DNA of 64,000 nt. Origin: Piscibacillus sp052246295 (lineage in GTDB: Bacteria > Bacillota > Bacilli > Bacillales > Alkalibacillaceae). The stretch is from the NCBI GenBank assembly GCA_052246295.1, contig JBQQCO010000008.1. One strand, written 5' to 3'. The notes beneath the pieces were generated by a model, which was not told the DNA's origin, did not search any database, and was given only the letters and a program-made list of their open reading frames with translations. How positions within the stretch are numbered: position 1 is the stretch's first letter; each line of letters starts with the position of its first letter. A program made the position numbers and the translations under genes. This document shows, one piece after another, positions 8,530 to 18,073 of this stretch.

Positions 8530-10666
8530 TCGTCACATCCCCTTTCTTAGATAATAGGTGACAGTCTATAAATTCTTTAAACGAATCATGGTTCTTCATC
8601 AAATGATTCCAGTTATGAATCGATAATTTAATGTTTTTAAGTTCTCTTAAATGTCGTTCTTTTAACTGACCTCGTACAGAATCATTTATAGGGTACCATT
8701 TACCTTTATGTCCGAAATATTGTATTAATCGATGTGAACTAACTCTGATTGGTTGCTTTTTATCAGATCTCAACTTAGTTACAATCATTTTTACGCTGCT
8801 TGGTTTAATACTTGGAATGTAGCGTTGATCTTCGTACAAAATAGATAAATCATAGACTAAAAGTAATTCGCATTCAATCTGTTCTCCAAAAACCACGACC
8901 TGAAGTTGTTCTCCATCGATTAATTGGCGATATACATCGGCCATTCTATATGGAAGGTTAAAATTATATTCACTTATTTGTGCTAATCCGACTTTGAATT
9001 CCATCTGTTTTAAAGATCGAATGTTATGAATCACTGATTCATTCAACTGTCTAAAATCCGCTGCTATTATTATATCAAACTGACGAATTTTCGAGCGATT
9101 TTTATTTGGAAGCATTGGCTCAGGTACTGGAAACAATCTCGATGTAGGTGAAATTGGATATTGTAATGATTCACCGTATTCATGGTAGTATTCAAAACTT
9201 TCAACGTATTCTTTTCTTGCACCTTTAAAATGTCCATCATACCCAAATGCCGAGCTGCTCGTTAAAGATCCTGCTGCTTGTCTTGGAAGTGATAATGGAC
9301 CTGTTTCGAGATCGACAATTCGTTCTTTTCCAAATGTTTTTAACAAGCGACGTTTAAACTCTCCGTCCCCTGCAAATCTTACTTCATCCCAATAACCGAT
9401 TGAATTAAGTACTTCATCTTTACGGAACATTAGAGATGACATATTTGAAAAAATGTAACGACCAAATAACCCTCTTCTATAGAAGGTTAATTCTTCTGTC
9501 AGCCTTGCGTGTTCAGATGTGTTGGCTATTACCTCTGGATGATCTATTAAATGCTGAGCTTGAATTCCGATTTTTTCAGCATGTGACCAGTCATCAGCAT
9601 CGTTAACGGTAATCAAATCACCTCTGGCTTGGGCTAACGCAATGTTGCGCGCAACGTATGGTCCACTATTTTGTGGTGTTTGTAAAACTTTTACACGTTC
9701 GTCTTGTTCTTCATAACGTTTGGCTACAAATAATGTATCATCCTGACTATGGTCATCAACGATGATGAGTTCGAGATTCTTCCAGGTTTGATTTAAAATC
9801 GATTCAATTGCCGTCGCTATACCATCTTCAGCATTATAAGCAGGTAAAATGACCGTCACTTTAACATCTGAATCGGTTGTTTGTTTCCCTTGTAAAATGG
9901 TGTCTAGTTGATCATAGAGTTGATCATGCAATGCTTGATTAAACTTAATGGGACTTAATTGATACATTTCAAGTGCCTTGTTAATAAATTGTTCCTTTTT
10001 ATCCTGATCTTCTTCTAGATTTGTTAGAGCAAAGTAAAGGTCTGGATGATCTCCAAGTTTCAAAGCTTCGTTAATGACATTTCGAGCCTGGTGGGCGTAT
10101 CCTAATCGTTGTAAACATTCAGCTTCTATAATCGAAAGTTTTCTTAGTTGTTCGCGATTCGTTTCTTTATGACTCAACTCTTTTAAATAGGTTAGTGCTT
10201 TGTGTGAATCTTCTACCGTTAGTTGATTGGCATGCCACAATAATAGCATTTCTGCGACTGCTTTTTTGTGATACTTATTTCTAGGATTGTGATACATTTG
10301 TTCCAACTCAAATAAAACAGTAGATTCAAAGCCGTATTCGTACAAATACTTCTGGTATTTTTTGAGCTTGTTTTGTTCAAATTTTTGTTTATAGGTACGA
10401 CTATACAATTGTCTAAGATCTCGTCTACCTAATAAACCTCCAACTAATGTCCGACAAACTTTCATAACTTTCCTAATTGAAGTTGATATGAACGTCCGAA
10501 ACTTTTGTACTTGGTTGAAATAATATTGCTTTTCGACCATTTCTTTATGAACTTCATGACGTTCTTTTAGTTTTTGTTTTCTTAATTCATTTAGTTGGTT
10601 AATTTTTAGTTCAAGCTCTTGATTCTTTTGGCGATACGACTTTAAATCTTCGTGGTTATGCAACAC
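8522..10666 (-). CDS. family 2 glycosyltransferase with long helical N-terminal region
   Basis: A 714-residue protein. Residues about 1-50 form a charged coiled coil, about 100-260 look like helical (TPR-type) repeats, and about 268-480 form a GT-A glycosyltransferase core with VTVILPAYNAEDG, IIVDDHSQDDT and the metal-binding NDADDWS. A further C-terminal region of about 200 residues has no motif I recognise. It is a paralogue of the next gene upstream (10679), sharing the helical region, core and C-terminal part. The start is GTG (10664-10666) with AAGGAG six bases before it; that site overlaps the stop of the upstream gene. It probably adds a sugar to the lipid-linked polymer on the inner membrane face. 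Donor sugar unknown. Confidence 0.78.
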   Translation of the reverse strand: MLHNHEDLKSYRQKNQELELKINQLNELRKQKLKERHEVHKEMVEKQYYFNQVQKFRTFISTSIRKVMKVCRTLVGGLLGRRDLRQLYSRTYKQKFEQNKLKKYQKYLYEYGFESTVLFELEQMYHNPRNKYHKKAVAEMLLLWHANQLTVEDSHKALTYLKELSHKETNREQLRKLSIIEAECLQRLGYAHQARNVINEALKLGDHPDLYFALTNLEEDQDKKEQFINKALEMYQLSPIKFNQALHDQLYDQLDTILQGKQTTDSDVKVTVILPAYNAEDGIATAIESILNQTWKNLELIIVDDHSQDDTLFVAKRYEEQDERVKVLQTPQNSGPYVARNIALAQARGDLITVNDADDWSHAEKIGIQAQHLIDHPEVIANTSEHARLTEELTFYRRGLFGRYIFSNMSSLMFRKDEVLNSIGYWDEVRFAGDGEFKRRLLKTFGKERIVDLETGPLSLPRQAAGSLTSSSAFGYDGHFKGARKEYVESFEYYHEYGESLQYPISPTSRLFPVPEPMLPNKNRSKIRQFDIIIAADFRQLNESVIHNIRSLKQMEFKVGLAQISEYNFNLPYRMADVYRQLIDGEQLQVVVFGEQIECELLLVYDLSILYEDQRYIPSIKPSSVKMIVTKLRSDKKQPIRVSSHRLIQYFGHKGKWYPINDSVRGQLKERHLRELKNIKLSIHNWNHLMKNHDSFKEFIDCHLLSKKGDVTNE

Positions 10667-10678
10667 AACCGTCTCCTT

Positions 10679-12553
10679 TTAAGTCAATAATGACGTTACG
10701 AGTCGATCAATTCTTGTACTCTCTTTATTGACAAATGTTCCTGGCTTCCCAAAATAAGTGACTAAGTGATCATTCTTACGATAATCCGCTTCACCTAGTA
10801 CTTGTATCTGTTGAGCCTTAATCGTTGGGACATATTTTTGCCACTCGGTTAAGACATGTTCATTTTCAATAATTAAATAATCTGTTGAAATGTTTTCTCC
10901 ATAAACCAGCATGTGAACTTGCGGGTTATAAAGTAACTGACGTATAGTTGATGGTACTTCTTGTTTGGTTTCATAATCAAATTCGTACATCTGAACTAAA
11001 CCAATTCGATAGTTGGTATTCATTAATTCTCGAATTAAGCTATTCCAACCTATATCATATTCCTCTATTAATCGAAAATCAGTTGCAATAACTAAATCAA
11101 ACTCACGAGATCCGCCTTGTTTATCTTCACGCTGTGGCCACATTGGTTCAGGTACAGGAAATGGTCGTACTTGAAGTGGATACGGATAATATAGTGAGTG
11201 ACCATTACGTTGATAATGTTCTAAGCTTTCAACGTACTCTTTACGGACTCCCATAAAGAAGCCATTATATCCAAATGCTGAACTACCTGTTAGAGATGTC
11301 ACAGATTGTCTTGGCAGTGATAATGGGCCTGATTTCAAATCGACGTACCGTGAACGGCCAAATGTTCGAATGAGTCTTCTTTTAAACTCCCCATCCGCTG
11401 CAAATCGAACGCTATCCCAATATCCAATTTCTTTTAATACGAGATCTCTACGAAACATAATCGAAGACATATTCGGGAAAATATACCGGCCAGGGTTCCC
11501 ACGTCTATAGAAATTTAACTCCTCAGTTAGACGTGCGTGCTCCGACGTATTAGCGACCACATTTTTATGTTTGATTAGATGATTCGCTTGGATTTCGAGC
11601 TTTTGTACATGGGACCAATCATCCGCGTCGTTAATCGTGACAAACTCACCTGTTGCAGCTCTTAATCCAATATTACGCGCGATATAAGGGCCACTATTGA
11701 CAGGTGTTTGGAGTAATTGGATTCTTGGATCCTTCTCCATGTATTGCTTGACCACTTCAACTGTGCCGTCCTGGCTTTGGTCGTCAACCACGATTAACTC
11801 TAAATTACGCCATGTTTGGTTTTGAATGGATTCGATTGCTGTTTGAATCCCATCTTCAGCGTTATAAGCTGGTAAGATTACACTGATTTTAGGTCCTTGA
11901 ACGGCTGATCCTAATGAAACGTTTTCTAAATCATCATACGTGATATTTTCACCATGTTGATTGAATTGAATAGGGATTAAATCGTATTGTTTAATCGCTT
12001 GATTCATCCAGTACAGTTTATCCTCTGGCGAATCTTCTAAATTGGCTAATCCTAAGTAAATATCTGGGTGCTCTTTTTGCTTTAACGTTTTTAGTAATAT
12101 TCGACATGCTGAATCACGAGCTCCTAATTGATCGAAGCATTCAGCGCTTAATATCGCATAACGTCTTTGTTGTTCTAAATTCGTTTCTTGTTTGGATAAA
12201 AATTTAAGATAGTCGATGGCTTTTCGACTATCTGCTTTGGTGTATTCATTCGCATGCCATTGAGCTAATTCCCATGCGGCTAACGATTTTAAATGCTGGT
12301 CATCAGTCGTTTCATAAATCTCTTTTAAATCTTCATAAGCTTTATGAATAAAGCCATAGTTATACAAATGACGTTTAATCTGTTTAATATATTGTTGATT
12401 TGTATGCTTTCGTCCTTTACCGATTATTTTTCTTATAACGGCTTTTTGTTGATCGGTTAAAGAGTCGGCTATTTTTTTCTTCGTTTTTTCATCTAATACT
12501 TTATATAAAACGCCATCAATAACTGAACTGACCGCTTTTTTGACTAAGTGCAT
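10679..12553 (-). CDS. family 2 glycosyltransferase, paralogue of the downstream gene
   Basis: The 624-residue product has a basic N-terminal stretch, helical repeats (about 50-200) and a GT-A core (about 222-430) with ISVILPAYNAEDG, IVVDDQSQDGT and NDADDWS, then a C-terminal region shared with the gene at 8522. It lacks that paralogue's N-terminal coiled coil. The ATG (12551-12553) has only a weak AGGATGG ribosome site. Two adjacent divergent copies suggest successive or alternating sugar additions by related enzymes, which is an inference. No membrane segments are visible, so it would act on the cytoplasmic side with the ABC exporter encoded just upstream. Confidence 0.78.
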   Translation of the reverse strand: MHLVKKAVSSVIDGVLYKVLDEKTKKKIADSLTDQQKAVIRKIIGKGRKHTNQQYIKQIKRHLYNYGFIHKAYEDLKEIYETTDDQHLKSLAAWELAQWHANEYTKADSRKAIDYLKFLSKQETNLEQQRRYAILSAECFDQLGARDSACRILLKTLKQKEHPDIYLGLANLEDSPEDKLYWMNQAIKQYDLIPIQFNQHGENITYDDLENVSLGSAVQGPKISVILPAYNAEDGIQTAIESIQNQTWRNLELIVVDDQSQDGTVEVVKQYMEKDPRIQLLQTPVNSGPYIARNIGLRAATGEFVTINDADDWSHVQKLEIQANHLIKHKNVVANTSEHARLTEELNFYRRGNPGRYIFPNMSSIMFRRDLVLKEIGYWDSVRFAADGEFKRRLIRTFGRSRYVDLKSGPLSLPRQSVTSLTGSSAFGYNGFFMGVRKEYVESLEHYQRNGHSLYYPYPLQVRPFPVPEPMWPQREDKQGGSREFDLVIATDFRLIEEYDIGWNSLIRELMNTNYRIGLVQMYEFDYETKQEVPSTIRQLLYNPQVHMLVYGENISTDYLIIENEHVLTEWQKYVPTIKAQQIQVLGEADYRKNDHLVTYFGKPGTFVNKESTRIDRLVTSLLT

Positions 12554-12568
12554 CGTTGTGACACCATC

Positions 12569-14098
12569 CTATTGTTTCTTTTTTGCTCTTAATACTTTCT
12601 TTCCTTTTTGATTAGCCCCAGTCGCTTCTCGATAAGCTTTGACCACATCTTCTGCTTTTCCGTCCATGCGAATTTGACCTTGTTCAATCCAAATCCCACG
12701 TGTACAGATTTTTTCTACAAATGTCATACTATGAGAGACAATAATAACGGACTTCGCTTGTTCCATCATATCTTGAATACGTTCAGATGCTTTCTCTTTA
12801 AATTCGACATCTCCCGTTGATAAAGCTTCGTCAATGATAAAAATATCTGGTTTAAGTGTGGCAGCTATACTAAAGCCAAGTCTTGCTTTCATACCACTCG
12901 AGTAATTTTTAATTGGACGGTCAATGGCTTTTCCTATACCAGAGAATTCAACGATCTGATCAAATTGGTCGTGTACTTTTTTCTTGGAAATCCCTAATAG
13001 CATTGCATTTAGATAAACATTATCCCGACCTGTTAGTTGTGGGTTAAATCCTGTTCCGTATCCTAGTAACGTTGAGGTTTGACCATTGACTTCGAGTTCA
13101 CCTTCATCTGGCCTCAATATATTCGTTAAGGCTTTACATAACGTACTTTTCCCAGCTCCATTGTGACCGATAATACCTACAATTTCGCCTTCTTTAATTT
13201 CAAAGTCTAAATGTCTTAAAGCCCAATGTTTCTCACCGTTATTTAAGTTGAAGCTCACGCCAACATTTTCTGCTTTCACGACGGTACGGTCTTTAACTTC
13301 TGTTTCCGTTTTCGTTAATTGTAAACTGCGTCGTTTCTTTTTCTCGATTTTAGGTAATGAGGCACGGTAATTAGCAATGACTGTTTTGGGATCACCAATT
13401 TCTTGGATATGACCTCTGTCTAACCAAATTAAACGATCACAATTACGTTGAGCATATCTTAGGCTGTGCGTCACAATAATGACCATCTTCGCCTCTTTTA
13501 CCAGCTCACGCATCTTGTCTGCTGCTTTTTGCCCGAAACGAGCATCCCCTGTATTTAATGCTTCATCTAAAATTAATACTTCAGGCTGTAAATGAGCAGC
13601 TACACTAAAACCTAAACGGGCTTTCATACCGCTGGAATAATATTTCATCGGCTGATCCATAAATTTGCCAATCTCAGAGAACTCATGAATATCGTCAATG
13701 TATTGATGAATGAGTTCTTTATCAATCCCAAGCATCATACCGTTTAAATAAACGTTTTCTCGACCAGTTAATTCTTTATTAAAGCCCATACCAAATGAGA
13801 ATAAAGCCGTGACTTTTCCATCAACGTCAATATCCCCTTTATCTTCAATCAATATTTTTGAGATCACTTTACTTAAAGTTGTTTTTCCAGCACCATTCGA
13901 TCCAATAATTCCTAAAATCTCACCTTCGTATCCTTCAAAAGTGATATCTTCAAGTGCCCAAGTGTGCTTGGATCTTTTCTTTTTCTTCTCATTCGAGAAG
14001 ATACGAAATGCTTTTGATTTTAGATCGTCCTGATCATTTTCGTAAAAAGCGACACCTACGCCTTTTGATTGAATAATTTCATTTTGTTTACTCATCAT
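12569..14098 (-). CDS. polysaccharide/teichoic-acid ABC exporter ATPase with two fused ATP-binding domains
   Basis: This protein contains two complete nucleotide-binding domains in one chain. The first (about residues 10-235) has Walker A GSNGAGKTT, signature YSSGMKARLGF and Walker B VLILDEAL. The second (about 270-495) has GHNGAGKST, the same signature and IFIIDEAL. Both resemble TagH/Wzt ATPases of wall-polymer exporters, which normally have one such domain and work as homodimers; here the dimer seems covalently fused. I see no C-terminal carbohydrate-binding or extracellular domain. It partners with the permease at 14117. The ATG at 14096-14098 or 14093-14095 is chosen over an upstream TTG, although no strong ribosome site is present. 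Confidence 0.85.
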   Translation of the reverse strand: MMSKQNEIIQSKGVGVAFYENDQDDLKSKAFRIFSNEKKKKRSKHTWALEDITFEGYEGEILGIIGSNGAGKTTLSKVISKILIEDKGDIDVDGKVTALFSFGMGFNKELTGRENVYLNGMMLGIDKELIHQYIDDIHEFSEIGKFMDQPMKYYSSGMKARLGFSVAAHLQPEVLILDEALNTGDARFGQKAADKMRELVKEAKMVIIVTHSLRYAQRNCDRLIWLDRGHIQEIGDPKTVIANYRASLPKIEKKKRRSLQLTKTETEVKDRTVVKAENVGVSFNLNNGEKHWALRHLDFEIKEGEIVGIIGHNGAGKSTLCKALTNILRPDEGELEVNGQTSTLLGYGTGFNPQLTGRDNVYLNAMLLGISKKKVHDQFDQIVEFSGIGKAIDRPIKNYSSGMKARLGFSIAATLKPDIFIIDEALSTGDVEFKEKASERIQDMMEQAKSVIIVSHSMTFVEKICTRGIWIEQGQIRMDGKAEDVVKAYREATGANQKGKKVLRAKKKQ

Positions 14099-14116
14099 GA
14101 TCAACTACTTTCTAAA

Positions 14117-14908
14117 CTATAGAGCTTTAATGATTTTATGCTCATTCTTGCTATAATGATATAGCATGGTAATGGCCACAATGGATGACACCACAAAGAT
14201 AATTCCTAATCCTACAAAATTTGGTGTTGTATTAAACATCAGAACATCACGATACGAATTAACGATGACCGCAATCGGATTATAATCAACAATCCAATCT
14301 AAATTATATTCTGATCCTTTCAATCTTCCGCCTTCCCAAATAATCGGTGAAGCGTAGAAAAAGATTCTAATGATATGCGTCATCACATTATCAATATCTC
14401 GTACGAATACATTAACATAACCTAATACAAAACCAATTGCCATTAAAAATACAAGCGTGACTAATATAATTAATGGTAAGAAAATAATTTCCCACCCTGG
14501 AACAATTCCGTTAAATGCTAAGAAGATCGCTACTACAATTAGTCCAAATAGGAAGTTAAATAACTGTGAAATCGTAAATGATAATGGGAATATCGATTTT
14601 GGTAAATAGACTTGGTTAATAATTGTGCTATATCTTAAAATGGATTTAGATGCACTATTTATACTTGAACTAATCCATCTCCAAGCAACTAAACCGATGA
14701 CTAAGAATACAGCATAGTTAAAGTCATCATTCTCTCGACCTAAAACAATAACAACTAAGAAATAATAAACGAGTACGTTTAGTAATGGATCCAATAACCA
14801 CCAGAAATAGCCTAAATAACTATTACGGTGTTCCGCTTTTAATCCTGATTTAACTAGGTAATATAATAAATCTTTTCTTTTTATAATCTCTTTCAAATAA
14901 TTCTTCAT
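14117..14908 (-). CDS. polysaccharide/teichoic-acid ABC exporter permease (TagG/Wzm type)
   Basis: The 263-residue product is an ABC-2 type permease with about six membrane segments. Conserved features are the N-terminal amphipathic KDLLYYLVKSGLKAEHRNS segment and YLGYFWWLLDPLL, typical of TagG/KpsM/Wzm proteins, and a late FFYASPIIWEG. It would export the undecaprenyl-linked polymer together with the fused ATPase encoded next. The gene lies 18 bp upstream of that ATPase gene. A loose AGGTGG site lies about 12 bases before the ATG. The substrate is taken from context only. Confidence 0.85.
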   Translation of the reverse strand: MKNYLKEIIKRKDLLYYLVKSGLKAEHRNSYLGYFWWLLDPLLNVLVYYFLVVIVLGRENDDFNYAVFLVIGLVAWRWISSSINSASKSILRYSTIINQVYLPKSIFPLSFTISQLFNFLFGLIVVAIFLAFNGIVPGWEIIFLPLIILVTLVFLMAIGFVLGYVNVFVRDIDNVMTHIIRIFFYASPIIWEGGRLKGSEYNLDWIVDYNPIAVIVNSYRDVLMFNTTPNFVGLGIIFVVSSIVAITMLYHYSKNEHKIIKAL

Positions 14909-14937
14909 AATGGTTTTTGCACCACCTGTAGTTCCTT

Positions 14938-15735
14938 TTAAGTTCGGTTTTTCAGTTTCGATTTAAGCGTGTTCTTAATCCCATAGAACGTATAATGCAC
15001 GAAATAATACAGACTTTTAATTACGTTTAATTTTTCAATCTCTCTATAAACATACCATTGACTTTTCGATGCTTTAAGCTTGTTACTTGAAACCGTATTA
15101 TGTCCAAGGCGATATTTCGCTAATACTTCAGGTAAACCATACGCCTTATAACCTGCTTTAGTCAATGTTAACCATAATGCATAGTCTTGTCTTCTTCTAA
15201 TATTCTTCATCTGAACGTGACCGATTTGATCACGATCTAACATGACGGTTAAACACCCTATTACACAATGCTTTAATAAGTCCGTATACACCACTTCACT
15301 CGGTGCTTTTGAAATGTTTTGAGTTAATTCACCGTTTTCTTTCATTCTTCTATATTTCGTAAAAGAAAACGCGACACCTGTATCCAACATAAATGCTACT
15401 TGTTTTTCTAGTTTTTCCGGATACCACCAATCATCGCTATCTAAAAACGCAATAAACCGGCCTTCTGCGTGATTCATCGCTGTATTTCGTGCAACGGCCG
15501 CTCCTTGGTTTGTCTCAAGCTGAATCAATTTAATTTTGGGCTCTTGTTGAGCATAAGATTGGACGATTTCAACTGTTCGGTCTTTAGAGCAGTCGTCGAC
15601 AATGACCATTTCATAGTTGTCATACGTTTGATTCAGAACAGATTGTATGGTTTCTTCAATATGTTCTTCTGCATTATAAGTTGGTGTAATTACTGAGACT
15701 AATGGTGTCTGACTATGTTGTTTTTCCTTATCCAT
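14938..15735 (-). CDS. family 2 glycosyltransferase
   Basis: A single-domain GT-A enzyme of about 265 residues, with VSVITPTYNAEEHIEE, IVDDCSKDRT, LDSDDWWYPEKL and a later RRRQDYALW that corresponds to the acceptor/catalytic region. It resembles enzymes of capsule and teichuronic acid clusters. The start region reads GTG followed by three ATG codons; the last ATG (15733-15735) is best spaced from AAAAGG. There is no membrane anchor. It lies 12 bp from the GT4 gene upstream, in the polymer operon, and probably adds one sugar of the repeat unit. Confidence 0.82.
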   Translation of the reverse strand: MDKEKQHSQTPLVSVITPTYNAEEHIEETIQSVLNQTYDNYEMVIVDDCSKDRTVEIVQSYAQQEPKIKLIQLETNQGAAVARNTAMNHAEGRFIAFLDSDDWWYPEKLEKQVAFMLDTGVAFSFTKYRRMKENGELTQNISKAPSEVVYTDLLKHCVIGCLTVMLDRDQIGHVQMKNIRRRQDYALWLTLTKAGYKAYGLPEVLAKYRLGHNTVSSNKLKASKSQWYVYREIEKLNVIKSLYYFVHYTFYGIKNTLKSKLKNRT

Positions 15736-15747
15736 CATCATCACCTT

Positions 15748-16869
15748 TTACGTGGTCCACTCATCATAAAGCTCGATGAGTCGATTGGCTTGTGTTTGCC
15801 AGTTCAATTGTTCTTGAACAGCCTTCTTTCCATTTAACCCCATTTGTCTAGCTTCATTCGGGTTTTGAATTAAATATTCAATCGCATCATGGATTGCCGT
15901 TTCATCGTATGGGTCCACAGCAATTCCACATTGGTACTGATCAATAATTTCTTTCCACCTATCAAAGTTCGAGCAAATAATTGGAAGACCAGCATTCATA
16001 TACTCGAAAAACTTGGTGAGCTCTTTTTTTAAATAATGCTCAGTTGGTGGAAATAACGCAATACCTGCAAGCCAGTTGCGGCTGAGATAAGCCTGTTCTA
16101 TGTCTTCTTTTTCAACAAAGCGATCAATACCTGTGATATGAATCCTATCTTGATGATCGCCAGCGATCTCTTTCATTTCATTCGCATAACGACTTGGACA
16201 TTTTCCAATGAAATGAACCTCTACTTCTTGATGGATGTTTGGGATTTTCGGGTGTATATGAGCCCCTCTTTGAACATCCACATTACCTGTGTAAAGAAGT
16301 TTCTTTTCAATTGGCTGATTTGAACGATCATGCTGTAAAAACTGTTCGTTCACAGTTGGGTAATTTAAAACCCAATGTCCTTCAGGGTAAATTTCACTAT
16401 AATATTTTTCAGCCAAAACTTTCTTGAAGTTTTTGGTAAAAAAGCCTTCAATCGTACGGAAACTTATTTTAATCAAACGTTTGATTGACTTTTTAAGATA
16501 GTCTTTCTTAATCAAACTAGTTACGAAATCTTCATGAATATCATACACGACTGTATTTCGTTTGTTCTTTAATAACCATGCAATCATCATGAGTTCTGGA
16601 TCATGAAAATGATAGACATCTGCTTTTTCTTTCTTAGCTATGCGGTAGACTTCCCATGAGCCTTGAATCATTCGTTTTAATTTAGATGAATAGCTATTAA
16701 TCGGGATATGCTTAATCGGTGTTTCTTTTTGACCTTCTGGTGCTTCTTGCGCAATTAATGTTACATCATATCCCGCCTCATGCAAGGATAAGCATTCTTT
16801 ATGATAGATTCTTGGGTCATATGGGTGGTGAACACTCGTTAAATGCACCACTTTCTTACTTGATCGCAT
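15748..16869 (-). CDS. family 4 glycosyltransferase
   Basis: The 373-residue product is a GT-B glycosyltransferase. The N-terminal half has VVHLTSVHHPYDPRIYHKE and VYHFHDPELM; the C-terminal half has LLYTGNVDVQRGA and the nucleotide-sugar-binding FFEYMNAGLPIICSNF region with the paired acidic residue pattern of GT4 enzymes. Such retaining enzymes use UDP- or GDP-sugars, and UDP-glucuronate from the adjacent dehydrogenase is a reasonable candidate donor (inference). The ATG has a GGGG-type site. It is the second gene of the operon. Confidence 0.82.
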   Translation of the reverse strand: MRSSKKVVHLTSVHHPYDPRIYHKECLSLHEAGYDVTLIAQEAPEGQKETPIKHIPINSYSSKLKRMIQGSWEVYRIAKKEKADVYHFHDPELMMIAWLLKNKRNTVVYDIHEDFVTSLIKKDYLKKSIKRLIKISFRTIEGFFTKNFKKVLAEKYYSEIYPEGHWVLNYPTVNEQFLQHDRSNQPIEKKLLYTGNVDVQRGAHIHPKIPNIHQEVEVHFIGKCPSRYANEMKEIAGDHQDRIHITGIDRFVEKEDIEQAYLSRNWLAGIALFPPTEHYLKKELTKFFEYMNAGLPIICSNFDRWKEIIDQYQCGIAVDPYDETAIHDAIEYLIQNPNEARQMGLNGKKAVQEQLNWQTQANRLIELYDEWTT

Positions 16870-16884
16870 GATTTCAACCCCAAT

Positions 16885-18006
16885 TTATTTCAATGTTTTC
16901 TCAAATACTTGTTCATATTGTTTAACAATTTCTTGTGCATCAAATTCATTAGCACGACTCAGACCTTTTTGGATAATGGTTTCTCGATCATCCTGAGATT
17001 TCGATAATGCTTCAATTATAGCATCTGCTAGTTGTCTTTCATCACCAACTGGTGTAATCGTACCATAATGGCCATTTTCAAGAATTTCTTCGGCGCCAGG
17101 TTTACAGTTAGTCGTTACAACTGGTGTTCCAACAGCTAACGCTTCCACGATGACATGTCCAAATCCTTCATTTTTCGAAGTTAACGTAAACAAATCTGAT
17201 TGTTGTAAAAAGGCATATGGATTTGTTTGGAACCCGGCAAAATAAACATTTTCTGAAATTCCTAATTGTGATGCTAGGTTTTCAAGTTCATCTTGTAATG
17301 GTCCCTCACCTAAGATCACCAGTTTAGCTTTTTTAGTTTCAACCACTTTTTTAAATGCTTTTAATAACGTGGGATGATCTTTTTCTCGAACGAGTCGACC
17401 AGCTGTTACAATTACTTGAGCATCACCTTGATAAATTCTTTTATATTCTTCTGGTATTTGTTCAATTCCTGTACTGCCTCGGATATGGTCTAACTCGACT
17501 GGATTATAGATGACGTCAATTTTGTTGGGATTAACATCATATTTATCCATTAAGTTTTGCTTCACACCATTTGATAAAGCGACAACTCTCTTGGAGAAAC
17601 GATAAAACAGTCCATATAGTTTTAGCTTTAAGTTTTCTTTTTTATTTTGACCTAAAAACGCCGCTTCTCTCACCACGTTTCGGGCTTTTGTAAAAGACAA
17701 TAAACGAGCTACTATCGCAATAACATTGTAATTCGGAATCGTGCTAAAGACGACTTGAGGGCGTTCGTTTCGAATCAGTTTAGCCAAAGGTATGATGGCT
17801 GACCTTAATCGTTTTGTTGGTAGTTTTACAAACTTTATATCTTGGTTTAAATAACTCTCGTAATTTCCTTCATAATTACAAGTTACTAGAATTGGTTCAA
17901 ATCTATTTCTGTCTATGTTATTCAATATATTTAGAAAGGTTCGTCCTGCTCCACCTGACCCTAAATAGTAGATAAGAAACAGGACTTTTATTTTTTTCTT
18001 TGGCAT
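16885..18006 (-). CDS. family 4 glycosyltransferase, first gene of polymer operon
   Basis: The 373-residue GT-B protein shows the acceptor-side YLGSGGAGRTFLNIL segment, VIVTAGRLVREKDHPTLLKAF and LLTSKNEGFGHVIVEALAVG (given here in part as NEGFGHVIVEALAVG), the hallmark E-x7-E sugar-nucleotide site of GT4, followed by PVVTTNCKPGAEEIL. A GAGGGAAG ribosome site precedes the ATG. A promoter lies upstream in the short gap behind ugd, so this gene opens a run of eleven closely spaced minus-strand genes that ends with capA. Donor and acceptor are not evident. Confidence 0.83.
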   Translation of the reverse strand: MPKKKIKVLFLIYYLGSGGAGRTFLNILNNIDRNRFEPILVTCNYEGNYESYLNQDIKFVKLPTKRLRSAIIPLAKLIRNERPQVVFSTIPNYNVIAIVARLLSFTKARNVVREAAFLGQNKKENLKLKLYGLFYRFSKRVVALSNGVKQNLMDKYDVNPNKIDVIYNPVELDHIRGSTGIEQIPEEYKRIYQGDAQVIVTAGRLVREKDHPTLLKAFKKVVETKKAKLVILGEGPLQDELENLASQLGISENVYFAGFQTNPYAFLQQSDLFTLTSKNEGFGHVIVEALAVGTPVVTTNCKPGAEEILENGHYGTITPVGDERQLADAIIEALSKSQDDRETIIQKGLSRANEFDAQEIVKQYEQVFEKTLK

Positions 18007-18043
18007 ATAACTTCCCTCTTATCATTAAAAACACACTGTAAGA

Positions 18044-18071
18044 ATTATATCATAGAGCTATTGTTGTGTAA
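18044..18071 (-). promoter_or_regulatory. sigma-A-type promoter for the polymer operon
   Basis: On the minus strand TTACAC (18066-18071) is followed after 16 bp by a perfect TATAAT (18044-18049), about 37 bp upstream of the first operon gene's start codon. The -35 box is weak. The position in the ugd-GT4 gap suggests that the polymer operon has its own start as well as possible readthrough from ugd. Confidence 0.5.
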
Positions 18072-18073
18072 TT

